Shown: in pieces, positions 26,263 to 35,786 of the stretch
Numbering within the stretch: the first letter of the stretch is position 1
Layout of the letters: the number at the start of each line of letters is the position of its first letter
Assembly (NCBI GenBank): GCA_964452045.1
Contig: CAYVKM010000023.1
Location: forward strand, 1-43,793
Length of the DNA: 43,793 bases
Direction: 5' to 3'
DNA from: CAYVKM01 sp964452045
GTDB taxonomy: Bacteria > Calditrichota > Calditrichia > RBG-13-44-9
Translations under genes and position numbers: made by a program
The notes under the pieces: model-generated
What the model saw: only the letters and a program-made list of their open reading frames with translations
Databases searched by the model: none
What the model was told of the DNA's origin: nothing

Positions 26263-29200
26263 ATGTTAACCGGGAAAGAAAAATTTCGGGAGAATACCAA
26301 ATTACTCCTATTGTTTAGTGTTGTTTCCAATTTCTTCCTTCTGAATTTATCTTATACCCAGGCATTTCTATCCAATCTCTCCGCCACAAAAAATGATCCG
26401 CTTTATACCACCTATGCGGCATCCCTGGAACGATCGGAATATATTCTGGACGAAGGATATCAGTTTGTCTGGTACGATTCCGAACGGGGAATCAATTTTG
26501 AAACCGACAATGCCGGTCAACTCTGTCTGGCATTTAAAATGGGAGGCGAAATTGTCTATTATCTTCCCCAGGTTTATACCGAACCGGTCATTACCACTTC
26601 TTACAACGATCTGGTTTGCTACTATTTCTATCCCTTTGAAAATATCCGGGTGGAAATATTTTTTCTGGTCTACACTTCCCGTGTTTCGATTCAACAAATA
26701 AGAATGATTAATGAGGGCGGTCTTCCGCTCACTATTGATATTTACCCCTTCCTTTATCACGAAAATGATTATCTGTATGAAACCAGTTTGATCAATGGAC
26801 AGGATGGTTTTGTTTTTCGGCACAGAGAACCTCCGGACGGTTGGACCATTGCCCACAATATTCCCTATCAGGAAAATGTTTACGATGCATTTGTCCTGGA
26901 TACTGTGATGGATGCCTGGGGCGGCTATGCTGATCTGGGTACACTCCCTGTTCCCCGAAGGATTGGAAAGAATACCAGCAGTTTACCTGCCAACTATTGT
27001 GTGGAGTGGGGATTGGTGCATCATTCCGATGGTTCACTCTGTTTTCATACCCCGCCGCAAGCCCAGCAGATTATTCTGCACAATGGGAGCGATCTGGAAA
27101 TTCTTACCGAGCTAGCACCCAAATGGGGCGATCCTGATCCAAATATTCCGGGGAATGGTTATCAAGGCTGCGAATTGGGCCATTTTGATAATCCTCCTAT
27201 TTCGCCGGGTGATTCATTCCGGGTAATTTTTTCCTGTCTGGCAACCGGGGAACAGGGCAGCGAGACTGGAATGATTCCTGCCGTTTTACCTGCCACAACC
27301 GGAGTGAATCTGAATATTCAACTTCAACTGGGTAATCACCCCACTATTCCACAGAATCTCAAAGCTACATTTGCCGGCGGAACGGCATATCTTCATTGGA
27401 ATCCGGTATCGAATGCGACAAATAGTGTGTATCGCAGGACGGTGACTACAGATACCGGGGAATATGATCGACTGGCGGAAGGATTGACGGACACGCTGTG
27501 GTACGATTTTACTATTTCTCCGAATGAAAAATATGGTTATATCGTTGCCGCCCGGGATAGTTCGGGTAATTTTTCCGGTCATTCCCCGGAAGTCAATAAC
27601 ATTGAGACTAGTTTATTTTTTGCTGATATCGAAAACGATTATCTGAATCAGAGTATTCCCTCGGGAAACTTAAAAATAGCAGCAATGCAGAAAAGGTATG
27701 ATATTTCTCCCGGTCAGACAAGAGAGCTTAGGATTGTCCGAGGTGTAACCACTCATCCGGATAGCCTGAGCGCCCTGGTGCAAAAGAGCCGTTCCCTTAT
27801 GACGCTCGCTCTGGCAAGTTTTATCCTGGAAGATGAGCAGATCTATTCCGGAATTCCGCAACTAAACCTACCGAATATTGAGTGGGATATGCTCTATTGG
27901 ACTTCATTTGCCCTGATGAGGCAGTGCATGCTGCCGCCCGAAAATGAATGCTCCTATAATTATTACGTCTTCTCCCGTGAACCGACCTGGGGCTGGGGAC
28001 ACGGAGGGCAGGTGTTTCATGAGAGCCTGACCATGCTTGCTTACGCCTTTATGGATCCGGTGAGTGCAATAAATTCCCAACGGGTGTTTATGGATCGGCA
28101 ATGGCCGGATGGTTATATCAATTACCGAACTGGTCCCTATCTGAATGAGACGATTCCCTTTAATAACCAGTATACCACCTCTGCTCCCTGGTTTAATTGG
28201 GAAAATTTGGAAATATTTAAAATTTCTCCGGATACCACCTTTCTGGAAGAAGCCTACGCCTCGGGGAAATTGTTCTATCAGTATTGGCTGAATAACCGGG
28301 ATTTGGATAACGATGGTTTGTGTGAATGGGGCGCCCATGCCGTTCTGGAAAGTGTTCGCGACGGACAGGTGGCGGTTTGGGATCAGGTAGGTTGGCCGGA
28401 TAATTTTGAATGCCTGGATTTAAACGTCATGCTGGTAAACGAGGCCAATTCTTTGGCAGAGATAGCCAATATTCTGGGGTATTCCAATGAATATCAGTTC
28501 TGGTTAACTGAAGCCTCGGCCAGAAAAGATTCTATCAATAAATACATGTGGGACGATCAGACCGCTTTCTATTATCATGTGGATAAAACAGACCATGATT
28601 TTACTTTTCAATCACCCGACGATCTGAAACGAATGGAAATTATCGGCTTTCTGCCGCTCTGGGCGAATATTGCTTCCCCGCAGAAGGCTCAGCTGCTCAT
28701 CCAGCACCTCACCAATCCTTCAGAATTTTGGCGGCCCTATGGTATTCCCACTTTATCGGCATCCGATAGCTATTACAATCCCATGGGATACTGGAATGGC
28801 CCGGTCTGGGTGCAATGGCAGTATTTAATCTTTCGGGGACTACTTAATTATGGATACAACGATCTTGCCCGTCAATTGGCTGAAAAAGTAATCGATCAGG
28901 TCATATATCAACTGAAAGAGAACCACTGGTTCTGGGAACTTTATTCTCCTGATGATACGCGAGCAGGATGGAATAAAGCCTATATCTGGAGCGGTTTGGT
29001 TGCTCGTATGCTTGTCGATTTATATGGTCCTGCGGTGAAGATCGAGAAAAAACAGGCATCCACTTCCCCCCTGAACTTTGAGCTTCACCAAAACTATCCC
29101 AATCCATTCAATCCTGTTACGGAAATTGTGTTTTTTCTTCCCAGACGTCAGCAGGTGAAATTAATTGTCTATGATATTCTGGGTCGCAGAATTAAGAACG

Positions 29201-29349
29201 TTGTCAATGGTAAATTGGAGGCGGGTCAACATAAAGTTACCTGGAATGGTACCGATGAACTAAACAGCCCGGTTGCCAGTGGGATCTATTTTTACCGACT
29301 CCAAACACGGGATTACATTCAAGTAAAAAAGATGATTTTTATTCAATAA
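26263..29349 (+). CDS. Secreted GH63/MGH1-like glycosidase with inserted module-FN3 cassette and a sorting tail
   Basis: 1028 residues with a signal peptide (about 10-34). The order is: beta-sandwich (35-240, with 'YTTYAASLERSEY'), the shared module (245-355, with HHSDGSLC, 'APKWGDPDPNIPG' and CELGHF), an FN3-like domain (360-447, with SVYRRTVTTDTGE), the rest of the sandwich (450-520), the toroid (about 540-920), and a C-terminal FlgD-like sorting tail (945-1028, with NYPNPFNPVTEI). Toroid motifs are nearly identical to the gene at 10265: 'TWGWGHGGQVFHES', ESVRD as likely acid and WELYSPDD as likely base. It is the only one of the glycosidases with the sorting tail, so it may be surface-exposed while its paralogues are periplasmic. 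It starts 7 bp after the GH127 stop; the RBS AAGGA overlaps that stop. Confidence 0.8.
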   Translation: MLTGKEKFRENTKLLLLFSVVSNFFLLNLSYTQAFLSNLSATKNDPLYTTYAASLERSEYILDEGYQFVWYDSERGINFETDNAGQLCLAFKMGGEIVYYLPQVYTEPVITTSYNDLVCYYFYPFENIRVEIFFLVYTSRVSIQQIRMINEGGLPLTIDIYPFLYHENDYLYETSLINGQDGFVFRHREPPDGWTIAHNIPYQENVYDAFVLDTVMDAWGGYADLGTLPVPRRIGKNTSSLPANYCVEWGLVHHSDGSLCFHTPPQAQQIILHNGSDLEILTELAPKWGDPDPNIPGNGYQGCELGHFDNPPISPGDSFRVIFSCLATGEQGSETGMIPAVLPATTGVNLNIQLQLGNHPTIPQNLKATFAGGTAYLHWNPVSNATNSVYRRTVTTDTGEYDRLAEGLTDTLWYDFTISPNEKYGYIVAARDSSGNFSGHSPEVNNIETSLFFADIENDYLNQSIPSGNLKIAAMQKRYDISPGQTRELRIVRGVTTHPDSLSALVQKSRSLMTLALASFILEDEQIYSGIPQLNLPNIEWDMLYWTSFALMRQCMLPPENECSYNYYVFSREPTWGWGHGGQVFHESLTMLAYAFMDPVSAINSQRVFMDRQWPDGYINYRTGPYLNETIPFNNQYTTSAPWFNWENLEIFKISPDTTFLEEAYASGKLFYQYWLNNRDLDNDGLCEWGAHAVLESVRDGQVAVWDQVGWPDNFECLDLNVMLVNEANSLAEIANILGYSNEYQFWLTEASARKDSINKYMWDDQTAFYYHVDKTDHDFTFQSPDDLKRMEIIGFLPLWANIASPQKAQLLIQHLTNPSEFWRPYGIPTLSASDSYYNPMGYWNGPVWVQWQYLIFRGLLNYGYNDLARQLAEKVIDQVIYQLKENHWFWELYSPDDTRAGWNKAYIWSGLVARMLVDLYGPAVKIEKKQASTSPLNFELHQNYPNPFNPVTEIVFFLPRRQQVKLIVYDILGRRIKNVVNGKLEAGQHKVTWNGTDELNSPVASGIYFYRLQTRDYIQVKKMIFIQ

Positions 29350-29366
29350 TAAAACTCTGGTTAATC

Positions 29367-31763
29367 ATGCTAAAAATTACTCTGAATTTCGCTTTAATTA
29401 TTCTTCTTGGTTCTACTTTCTTATTTGCACAAAATCCGAAACAGTCGGCATCCCAGGTTTTGGCCGATGCAGAAATTCAACTTCCGCAGGCTTTTCCTCC
29501 GGGTCAGTACACCCCATATGGTTATATCGATAATCCATGGCACTCGATGATACTTAACCGCAGTGGGGTGATCCGCTCTCTGCCCCCGCTTGGATTTGGT
29601 TACTGGAAGCGCCAATTCTGGGGAAGTTATGGTGAAGGCCCACGTGGCCATGTTAATTATCTCTCTCTGCTGCAAATGAGTGTTGTCCAGGACGGAGTTT
29701 GTCTATTTGATACCGAGGATTTTCAGAAAAATGATCTCAACCTTTACTCCTCCTATCACACCAAAAATATGATGAGCTATAACTGGAGCAACCAGCAGGT
29801 CAGCTTCAGTTTGAGCTATTTTCTACCGCGAGAAAATACTCTGGCCTGTCTGGTCGAACTGGAAAACACCGGAGATTGGGATAGAAAAATTTCGCTTCAT
29901 GCCACCAGTATCTATGGGGATTGGGAAATAAAATGGTGGGGAAGCAACGGTTTGTCATCTCGTTTTCATCCGGAAGCGGATTATTCGGTGCTGAAGATCT
30001 GGGCCTATGGGGATATTTTTCTCCTGGCCTCGGACTGGCAAAGCGATGCCCGCAAATCGACCGATTCGGCAAAGCAATGGGAAAACTGGATTCGGAGTAA
30101 TGATTTTTCCTCAATTGAATCTGCTTCGGTGAAAGGGCCGGGGCCTATCTTTACCATTCATTCTTTTCAAGTCGATTTGGCACCACATCAAAAGAAGCAA
30201 GGAATTATCTATTTATGCCGTGGTGTGAATGAGGAGTGGACATTAAATGAATTGGAAATTTCGCGCCGGGAAGCTTTGGGCAAGCTAAAAATACTACTGG
30301 CTGAGGATGAAAACTTTTGGCAGTCATGTCCGAAATTGGCAGGAGACTGGCCGGATGCCTGGAAACATGGCTGGATTTACGATTGGGAGACTTTACGGAT
30401 GAATATCCGGCAACCGATTGGGATTTTCAATCATCCCTGGGATGCCATGCAGATTCATTCTCCTCGGGTAGTTCTGGGAGAAACCTGTCTGGATATGTTA
30501 ACTTATCATTATTCTGATCCGGAACTGGCAAAAGAGGTAATTTATGGTGCTTTTGCTGATGCAGTTATGCCTAATGTTCCCTGTACCCGGGAGGATGGCA
30601 GCATGAATATGATCGGTGCCGATGGGTCGGAATGCGGCACGGCGCCCATGTGGGGCTTTCCTTTTCATGTTATCCGGATAATATTTAGCCAGACCGGGGA
30701 TAAGCAGTGGATCAGGGAGCTTTATCCTCATCTTCAGGCTTATATTGAGTGGTGGCTGAAAAACAGAACGGATAAAGAGGGTTGGTTTCATTGCAATAAT
30801 AGCTGGGAGTCCGGTCAGGATGGGTCGCGCAGATTTCTGGTTGAGGGGGAGGGGGATCCGGCCACTTTTGTCCGAACGGTGGATGTGGAAGCGAGCGTGG
30901 CTGAAGCGATGAATATTATGGCAGAATTTGCCCCAATCGCCGGAAAGAGTGATGATAAAGATTATTGGACAAAACTGGCTGATCGCAGAATAAAAAATAC
31001 CCGATCCATGTTTGTGGATGGGTGGTTCCGGGATATCGACGGACGAAACGGTCAGCCGATTATCTTTGAAGACTGGTATGATGTTATCATGCTGGCGCCG
31101 CTTACCTGTGGTATTGCGGATCCAGATCAGGTTCAAGTAATAAGGCCCAGATTCGATTTTTTTGTGAAAAATCCAAGATGGTTACAATGGCCACCCGGCC
31201 TGTTGGCTTTTTCGGAAGCGGCCTGGTTTGCCGGTAAGCAGGGTGCGGCAGCAGAAGCAGTAAAAAATATCGCTAACCGGGTTTATCGGAGAACGGATAG
31301 CCGGATGGTGATGTTTACCAGGGATAACGATCAGTTTTCCTATAGGATTCCGGGAGTCGCAAATGAGTTTTGGCCAAATGAATTCAGACCGGCTGGGGGA
31401 GAGAATTATGGCTGGGGGGCGACTTTACCCGGTTATATTATCCGTCACATCATGGGCTATCGCGAATCGGACGACCCGAATGGGTCTACTTTTATAATCG
31501 CGCCATCACTACCGGCAGAATTTTTGAAGGCAGGTCAAACTTATACTCTAAAAGACCTCACTTTTCAAAATATTAAATTTGATCTCACTTACCAGGTACA
31601 GCAGGGCAATGTCCTGCTAATCGCTTTAACTTATCGGATTCCCGAATCGGGCGCTTTACAGATTACAGACAGTACTGGCAGGAGGATGAGTGTTGAAAAA
31701 AAACAGAATACTTTAAAATTCAGTGGTAAAAACAATCAAATATATCTGGTCCATTTACCTTAA
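29367..31763 (+). CDS. Exported MGH1-like (alpha/alpha)6-toroid glycosidase, divergent from the other three
   Basis: 798 residues with a signal peptide (about 1-20, ending FLFAQ). An N-terminal beta-sandwich (about 25-300) precedes a toroid (about 330-710) and a C-terminal beta domain. The toroid carries 'NNSWESGQDGSRRF', in which Glu481-S-G-Q-Asp485 matches the ESGxD acid motif of mannosylglycerate-hydrolase-like enzymes more closely than its paralogues do. 'PAGGENYGWGATLPGY' towards the end contains the likely base Glu. 'NHPWDAMQIHSPRVVLGET' is also typical of toroid openings. It lacks both the module-FN3 cassette and a sorting tail. It follows the sorted glycosidase by 17 bp and precedes the symporter by 14 bp, which links breakdown to uptake. 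Substrate unknown. Confidence 0.75.
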   Translation: MLKITLNFALIILLGSTFLFAQNPKQSASQVLADAEIQLPQAFPPGQYTPYGYIDNPWHSMILNRSGVIRSLPPLGFGYWKRQFWGSYGEGPRGHVNYLSLLQMSVVQDGVCLFDTEDFQKNDLNLYSSYHTKNMMSYNWSNQQVSFSLSYFLPRENTLACLVELENTGDWDRKISLHATSIYGDWEIKWWGSNGLSSRFHPEADYSVLKIWAYGDIFLLASDWQSDARKSTDSAKQWENWIRSNDFSSIESASVKGPGPIFTIHSFQVDLAPHQKKQGIIYLCRGVNEEWTLNELEISRREALGKLKILLAEDENFWQSCPKLAGDWPDAWKHGWIYDWETLRMNIRQPIGIFNHPWDAMQIHSPRVVLGETCLDMLTYHYSDPELAKEVIYGAFADAVMPNVPCTREDGSMNMIGADGSECGTAPMWGFPFHVIRIIFSQTGDKQWIRELYPHLQAYIEWWLKNRTDKEGWFHCNNSWESGQDGSRRFLVEGEGDPATFVRTVDVEASVAEAMNIMAEFAPIAGKSDDKDYWTKLADRRIKNTRSMFVDGWFRDIDGRNGQPIIFEDWYDVIMLAPLTCGIADPDQVQVIRPRFDFFVKNPRWLQWPPGLLAFSEAAWFAGKQGAAAEAVKNIANRVYRRTDSRMVMFTRDNDQFSYRIPGVANEFWPNEFRPAGGENYGWGATLPGYIIRHIMGYRESDDPNGSTFIIAPSLPAEFLKAGQTYTLKDLTFQNIKFDLTYQVQQGNVLLIALTYRIPESGALQITDSTGRRMSVEKKQNTLKFSGKNNQIYLVHLP

Positions 31764-31777
31764 TTGCGGGAAAACCC

Positions 31778-33403
31778 ATGATACATTTTGTCATGATCGA
31801 TTGGATTGTTGTTACCCTTTATTTTCTGGCATTGCTTGGAATTGCTTGGTGGGTCATTCGCCAAAAACAGGAATCTCCGGCCGATTATTTCCTGGCCAGC
31901 CGGCATGTCGGCTGGTTTGTGATTGGCGCTTCGATTTTTGCCTCTAACATTGGCTCGGAACATATTGTTGGGCTGGCCGGTACCGCTGCAAAGTCGGGCG
32001 TGGTTATGGGACTTTACGAACTCCATTCTTGGCTCATTCTGCTCCTGGGTTGGGTTTTCGTGCCCTTTTATATGCGCAGTATGGTTTTCACAATGCCTGA
32101 ATTTTTGGAAAAGCGTTATTCACCTACTGCCCGCTGGTTTCTTTCTGTGGTTACCCTTATCGGCTATGTTTTAACCAAAGTTTCGGTTACGGTTTATGCC
32201 GGGGCAGTGGTATTTCAGGTACTAATGGGAATTGATTTCTGGACCGGTGCTCTGATTGTGGTGGTCCTCACGGGAATTTATACTATCCTTGGTGGCTTAC
32301 GGGCGGTGGTCTATACCGAAAGTTTGCAGGCTATTGTCCTCCTGATCGGTTCTTTAACCGTCACGATCATTGGGCTTTTTAAAATTGGCGGCTGGGGCAA
32401 CCTGGTAGCCATTGCCGGGAGTCAGCACTTCAATCTTTTCCTTCCGGCCAATCATCCGGAATTCCCCTGGCCGGGAATGGTATTCGCGCCACCAATTGTC
32501 GGACTCTGGTACTGGTGCACGGATCAATATATTGTTCAAAGAACACTGGCAGCAAGGAATGAGTCCCAGGCGAGACGGGGTAGTATTTTCGCAGCTTATC
32601 TGAAACTCTTTCCCTTTTTTATCTTTATTATCCCTGGCATAATCGCATATGCCCTAGCCAGGAGCGGACAGTTAAATCTGGAAGCAGCAGACCAGGCTTT
32701 TCCGGCCCTGGTGAGCACTTTACTGCCCCAAGGTCTGCGGGGATTGGTTGCTGGTGGCCTGCTGGCGGCGTTGATGAGCTCTTTAGCTGCTGTTTTTAAT
32801 TCCTGTTCTACCCTGTTCACCATGGATATCTATCAAAACATTCGGCCGCAAACCTCTGAGAAAAACCTGGTTCGAGTGGGACGAGTGGCCACGGCATTCG
32901 TGGTCATTTCCGGCATTCTATGGATACCCCTGATGAAGCATATCTCCGGAGAGCTTTATCACTATCTTCAAAGTGTGCAGGCTTATATTGCTCCGCCCAT
33001 CGCAGCGGTATTTCTGCTGGGCATATTCTGGAAACGAATCAATGCCCGGGGAGCTCTTACAGCTCTTATCGGCGGTTTTGTCCTGGGAATGCTCCGTTTG
33101 ATTGCCGAATTAAATAAATCTTCTCTGGATGGCTGGCTCTATTCTTTTGCCAACCTTAATTTTCTTTACTTTGCCATCTTCCTGTTTCTGGTTTGCATTG
33201 CGGCGATGATTATTATCAGCCTGCTTACCGAGATGCCGGTATTTTCCAAAATCCAAGGTTTGACTTATGCCACCACTGTTTCCGAGGATAAGGCCAAATC
33301 CCGGGCAAGCTGGAATTACCGGGATGTAATATTGTCAGTCGTCGTGGTCCTGATTATAGTCTGTATTCTGATTTATTTTTCACCAATTGGTGTGGCCGGG
33401 TAA
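31778..33403 (+). CDS. Sodium:solute symporter (SSS/SGLT family), probable sugar importer
   Basis: 541 residues with about 14 predicted membrane segments in the inner membrane. Family features are 'ADYFLASRHVGWF' after helix 1, GASIFASNIGSEHIVGLAG (the conserved second-helix region), 'TMPEFLEKRY', and 'YTILGGLRAVVYTE' in the middle, followed by 'CTDQYIVQR'. These fit the vSGLT-type sugar branch better than the proline or pantothenate branches. Its place directly after the exported glycosidases suggests import of a released mono- or oligosaccharide with Na+. ATG 31793 is an alternative start, five codons downstream. The last helix (about 510-535) is the fourteenth and suits the SGLT topology. 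The sugar cannot be named. Confidence 0.9.
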   Translation: MIHFVMIDWIVVTLYFLALLGIAWWVIRQKQESPADYFLASRHVGWFVIGASIFASNIGSEHIVGLAGTAAKSGVVMGLYELHSWLILLLGWVFVPFYMRSMVFTMPEFLEKRYSPTARWFLSVVTLIGYVLTKVSVTVYAGAVVFQVLMGIDFWTGALIVVVLTGIYTILGGLRAVVYTESLQAIVLLIGSLTVTIIGLFKIGGWGNLVAIAGSQHFNLFLPANHPEFPWPGMVFAPPIVGLWYWCTDQYIVQRTLAARNESQARRGSIFAAYLKLFPFFIFIIPGIIAYALARSGQLNLEAADQAFPALVSTLLPQGLRGLVAGGLLAALMSSLAAVFNSCSTLFTMDIYQNIRPQTSEKNLVRVGRVATAFVVISGILWIPLMKHISGELYHYLQSVQAYIAPPIAAVFLLGIFWKRINARGALTALIGGFVLGMLRLIAELNKSSLDGWLYSFANLNFLYFAIFLFLVCIAAMIIISLLTEMPVFSKIQGLTYATTVSEDKAKSRASWNYRDVILSVVVVLIIVCILIYFSPIGVAG

Positions 33404-33447
33404 AGTGCATGTAGTTTGAAAAAAAATAATATTTATCGGGAATAAAA

Positions 33448-34533
33448 GTGGAAAGTTACGGTAGACATACCAAAATTGGCCGGAAATTTGGTCTGGGGGT
33501 CATTGGACTGGGAGAGGGGAAAGGACTGATCAAAGGTCTGTATAGCCATCCCGAATTGAAAGTTGAAGGAATATGTGATGTCAATCAGGAGCTACTGAAC
33601 CAGGTGGGAAAAAATTATGATATCCCGGGAAAATTCCGTACGCTTGAGGATATGGTCAAACGCCCAGAAATTGAAATCGTTGTGATATATACCCCGGACC
33701 AGCTGCATCTGGAACATATCCGAACTTGTTTCGACTCAGGCAAGCATGTCATTTGTACCAAGCCTCTGGTCATCTCCCGGAAAGAGGCTTTAGAAATTCT
33801 GAAACTTATCGACCGCTATCCGGAAGTGAAATTAATGGTAGGGCAAAGCTCGCGATTTTTTGGCCCAATGCTAAAACAGAGGAGTGCCTTTGAATCTGGC
33901 AAACTGGGGGAGGTTTATTTTGCCGAGACCCATTATGTCCATGATATGCGCTGGTTTTACGGGAATCGTGCCTGGGCGAAAGAAGGTGGATTCGACCTAT
34001 TGTTTGCTGCAGCTTCCCATCCGGTAGATTTGATCCGCTGGTATATGGGTGATGTGCAAGAAGTCTCGGTCTATGCTGACCGGTCTTTAATTGGCGAGGA
34101 ATCGCATTTTCAGGGGAATGACATTTTTGTTATTAATCTCAAGTTTGTCAATGGAAGGATTGGAAGGGTATTAGGACTATACGGACTGGAACAGCCCCAT
34201 CAAAACCGACCCTGGATAGAAGTAGCACTCTATGGCAGCAAAGGTACTTTTCTTGCCAAATATCCTCAATTAGAGTCTCTGGTTAAATACCGGAATGAGA
34301 ATGAAAGAGTCGAATCCTATTTTGAGGATTCATATCATTATTTTCAGTTCGAAGGTGTTAATCACCATGCCGGGGAATTTGTTAATTATACTGAATATTT
34401 TGCCCGCAGTCTGGTCCAAGGTTATACCGCAATGCCCGATGCGATAGATGGTTTTAAAACCGTGGCAACCCTGGAGGCGATAAGGGAATCGACCAGATCA
34501 GGGAAACCGGCGATAGTCGAGAATTATATTTAG
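33448..34533 (+). CDS. Gfo/Idh/MocA-family NAD(P)-dependent oxidoreductase
   Basis: 361 residues, cytoplasmic, with no signal peptide. An N-terminal Rossmann fold (about 15-140) has GVIGLGEGKGLIKGL and an acidic residue after strand 2 (GICDVNQE). The family hallmark appears as HVICTKPLVISRKEA, with the catalytic-site Lys in TKP instead of the common EKP. The C-terminal alpha/beta domain has 'HPVDLIRWYMGD', the usual His/Asp-containing helix. Such enzymes oxidise sugars, inositols or 3-keto-glycosides. The start is GTG 33448 with a weak CGGGA ribosome site. It is placed between the symporter and secreted proteins of unknown function, consistent with a sugar-processing step. Confidence 0.88.
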   Translation: MESYGRHTKIGRKFGLGVIGLGEGKGLIKGLYSHPELKVEGICDVNQELLNQVGKNYDIPGKFRTLEDMVKRPEIEIVVIYTPDQLHLEHIRTCFDSGKHVICTKPLVISRKEALEILKLIDRYPEVKLMVGQSSRFFGPMLKQRSAFESGKLGEVYFAETHYVHDMRWFYGNRAWAKEGGFDLLFAAASHPVDLIRWYMGDVQEVSVYADRSLIGEESHFQGNDIFVINLKFVNGRIGRVLGLYGLEQPHQNRPWIEVALYGSKGTFLAKYPQLESLVKYRNENERVESYFEDSYHYFQFEGVNHHAGEFVNYTEYFARSLVQGYTAMPDAIDGFKTVATLEAIRESTRSGKPAIVENYI

Positions 34534-34620
34534 AGGTTATTAAAAAATATGGCTGATTTTTATGATGAAATTGAGTCATAAAATTCTTATCTTTAGACAT
34601 TCGAAAAGGAGTTATTATAT

Positions 34621-35661
34621 ATGAATAAAATTTTACTGATTGTATGGTTGATCTTGTTATCGTTAACAATTAATTCCTTTACCCAAACCGATTCCCTGCA
34701 AGTACCTTTTGAAATCCCGGTGGTGGTGGTTAAATATTTTCCAGTTCAAGATTCTCTGATTGATATTGAAGTGACCGGTGATTGGGGCAAGGGTCTGGAG
34801 TATACCCGACATAAAACCGACAGTATTACCCAACGGCTGAAAGATTTTCTGCAGGATGCATCCCGCTATCATGGATATAAAAATCCGGATGCCCAACCTA
34901 GTCTTACCTATAAGATTGTAAAAACATTTGAATTTCTTGAACCATTACCGATTTCTAAAAAGTTCTGGCAGACAACACCCTTTACCGATTATCGGGAGAT
35001 TATGGAAAAAATCGATGGCCGGTATTGGGTGGAGGATATGGGTGTAAAGGAGATCTGGTTGTGGGGCTACCATGGGGGTAAGGTGGTTCTGTGGGAATCG
35101 AATATGGCCGGACCGTTCGGTGATATAAGCAACAGTAACCGTGATGAAGATGATTTGCCAGTTTATAAATATACTTATACTTTTTATCATTATAATTACC
35201 AGCGTGGATTATCCGAGACAGTGGAAGATCACATGCATCAGATCGAGGCAGTTTTAAATTATGTTGATGGCCGTGATGATACTCCGAAGGATCAATGGCC
35301 CAACCTGTTATTTTGGGGCAAATTTGTCGGCAGTGATAAGTCCCATAAGATTATTAATCCGGGCTGTGGCTGGGCACATTATCCGCCCAATGCGGAAAAA
35401 GATTATGATTGGGCGAATAAGACCTATGTCATGAGTGACATTGATAGTTGGAAACCGGACGGCACTGGAGAAAAGACCAGAATGAATTGTGAACGATGGA
35501 ATTGTAAGAGTCTGGATTGGTTTAAGCTCTGGATGCAGAGTTTGCCTGGTCAGGACAATGGCTTAAAATATCAGGAAAAATCCCTGAATAATTGGTGGAT
35601 TTTCATCGGGGATTGGGATAATGCCAGGAAAAATAATTTAAAACTAACTGTCATCAACTAA
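34621..35661 (+). CDS. Secreted conserved protein of unknown function, single-domain relative of the next gene
   Basis: 346 residues with a signal peptide (about 1-22, ending FTQT). I do not recognise a named family. The sequence is rich in Trp and Tyr and has distinctive blocks: 'KEIWLWGYHGG', 'ESNMAGPFGD', 'YHYNYQRGLSETVEDHMHQ', 'AHYPPNAEKDYDWAN' and 'NNWWIFIGDWDNA'. All of these recur, less strictly, in the core of the next protein, so the two are homologous over most of this length. Several His and Glu residues in the EDHMHQ helix could bind metal (for example H204, H206), but no known peptidase motif is present. RBS AAGGAG precedes ATG 34621. There is no sorting tail, unlike its paralogue. 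Confidence 0.65.
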   Translation: MNKILLIVWLILLSLTINSFTQTDSLQVPFEIPVVVVKYFPVQDSLIDIEVTGDWGKGLEYTRHKTDSITQRLKDFLQDASRYHGYKNPDAQPSLTYKIVKTFEFLEPLPISKKFWQTTPFTDYREIMEKIDGRYWVEDMGVKEIWLWGYHGGKVVLWESNMAGPFGDISNSNRDEDDLPVYKYTYTFYHYNYQRGLSETVEDHMHQIEAVLNYVDGRDDTPKDQWPNLLFWGKFVGSDKSHKIINPGCGWAHYPPNAEKDYDWANKTYVMSDIDSWKPDGTGEKTRMNCERWNCKSLDWFKLWMQSLPGQDNGLKYQEKSLNNWWIFIGDWDNARKNNLKLTVIN

Positions 35662-35773
35662 GTGATGTGATATTAAAAATGAAAAACATCAGGACAAAAG
35701 AAAGATGGCATTTAATTGGAGAAAACTTAATTTAAACCGGTGTCTTAAGAAAACAAATAAAGATTCAAAATTT

Positions 35774-35780
35774 GAAGGAG
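35774..35780 (+). promoter_or_regulatory. Ribosome binding site that sets the start of the following gene
   Basis: GAAGGAG is a strong Shine-Dalgarno match. It lies 6 bases before ATG 35787 and overlaps the alternative in-frame TTG at 35772, so ATG 35787 is the real start. Confidence 0.8.
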
Positions 35781-35786
35781 TATGGA

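Noticed and set aside
30498..31136. 212-codon open frame on the minus strand
   Set aside because: It lies wholly inside the 29367-31763 glycosidase gene, has no ribosome site or recognisable domain, and its residues look like an out-of-frame translation.
35772..35786. TTG start for the discoidin-like protein gene
   Set aside because: The TTG overlaps the GAAGGAG ribosome site, which is correctly spaced for ATG 35787; that ATG also gives a normal signal peptide.
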